Origin: DATJSJ01 sp035504175
GTDB lineage: Bacteria > Pseudomonadota > Alphaproteobacteria > Acetobacterales > Acetobacteraceae
Reading direction: 5' to 3'
Assembly: GCA_035504175.1 (NCBI GenBank)
Contig: DATJSJ010000163.1
Span: forward strand, 1-6,392
DNA: 6,392 nucleotides
Positions 6,179-6,392 of the stretch are shown one piece after another. The first letter of the stretch is position 1, and every line of letters starts with the position of its first letter. The notes below the pieces were generated by a model. That model made no database searches. It saw nothing but the letters and a program-made list of their open reading frames with translations, and had not been told where the DNA came from. Position numbers and translations under genes: made by a program.

Positions 6179-6392
6179 CTACGGCTCGAACGCCAGCATG
6201 CCGACACCTGGCACGTCGCGGATCGATGAGAGGCCAAAGTGCGCCAGAAACGCCGCCGTGGTCACCCACAGCGTCGGCCGCCCGGGGGCATTCTTGACCC
6301 CCTTGGGTTCGATCAACCCCACCTCCAGCAAGAGATCGATCGTCGCCTGGCTGAGCGAAGCACCGCGGATCTGTTCGATCTCGGCCCGGGTC
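6179..6392 (-). CDS. scpB: ScpB, C-terminal part (5' end outside window)
   Basis: The last 70 codons and TAG stop of ScpB, the winged-helix protein that dimerises and binds ScpA in the SMC condensin. The visible part is the second winged helix: TRAEIEQIRGASLSQATIDLL, then LLEVGLIEP, then GRPTLWVTTAAFLAHFGLSSI and DVP. The block GRP.LW.TT..FL..FGL is the strongest ScpB signature. The protein ends soon after it, without the long acidic tail some ScpB proteins have. It lies upstream of the recombinase gene on the same strand but is separated by 225 bp holding a stem-loop and a possible promoter, so shared transcription is uncertain. It is the partner expected for the ScpA at 3044-3949, yet is on the opposite strand about 2.2 kb away. 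The start, the N-terminal winged helix and what lies upstream cannot be seen. Confidence 0.9.
   Translation of the reverse strand, partial: TRAEIEQIRGASLSQATIDLLLEVGLIEPKGVKNAPGRPTLWVTTAAFLAHFGLSSIRDVPGVGMLAFEP

Noticed and set aside
5296..6297. A 333-codon plus-strand frame over the recombinase N-terminus and the scpB end
   Set aside because: Its product is low-complexity Arg/Ala/Pro and it is antisense to two recognised genes.
1..6392. CRISPR-associated transposon
   Set aside because: TniA, TniB and TniQ are present, but no cas gene, repeat array or guide-like RNA was seen in the window.

Overview
This is high-GC bacterial DNA with the look of an alphaproteobacterium. The protein style and GC-rich codons suggest Rhodospirillales/Acetobacteraceae or Methylobacterium-like bacteria, but this is inference because no rRNA or housekeeping locus is present. 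All of it reads as accessory or mobile DNA; no tRNA, CRISPR array or ordinary metabolic gene was seen.

Layout. The plus strand (1-3949) carries a tight four-gene run: the 3' part of a TniA-type DDE transposase, a TniB-type AAA+ ATPase, a TniQ-type zinc-finger protein, then a ScpA kleisin whose best start lies inside the end of tniQ. The minus strand (6392 down to 4013) carries the last 70 codons of ScpB, a 225-bp gap holding two dyad structures and a possible promoter, a tyrosine recombinase, and a small protein resembling the Api92/DUF1281 family. The two blocks converge on a 63-bp gap (3950-4012).

How the parts may work together. TniA, TniB and TniQ are the cut/join, target-relay and target-adaptor proteins of Tn7/Tn5053-like transposition. 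ScpA and ScpB normally form the regulatory subcomplex of the SMC condensin. Here scpA is the fourth gene of the transposition operon, and scpB lies about 2.2 kb away on the other strand next to a recombinase gene. That split is unlike the usual adjacent scpA-scpB pair. It suggests a mobile element that carries its own kleisin pair, either to link transposition or target choice to condensin or to help maintain a replicon.

The tyrosine recombinase could resolve cointegrates. A 35-bp imperfect dyad just upstream of its gene has the geometry of a recombinase core site or an operator. These functional links are hypotheses; the gene identities are supported by motifs.
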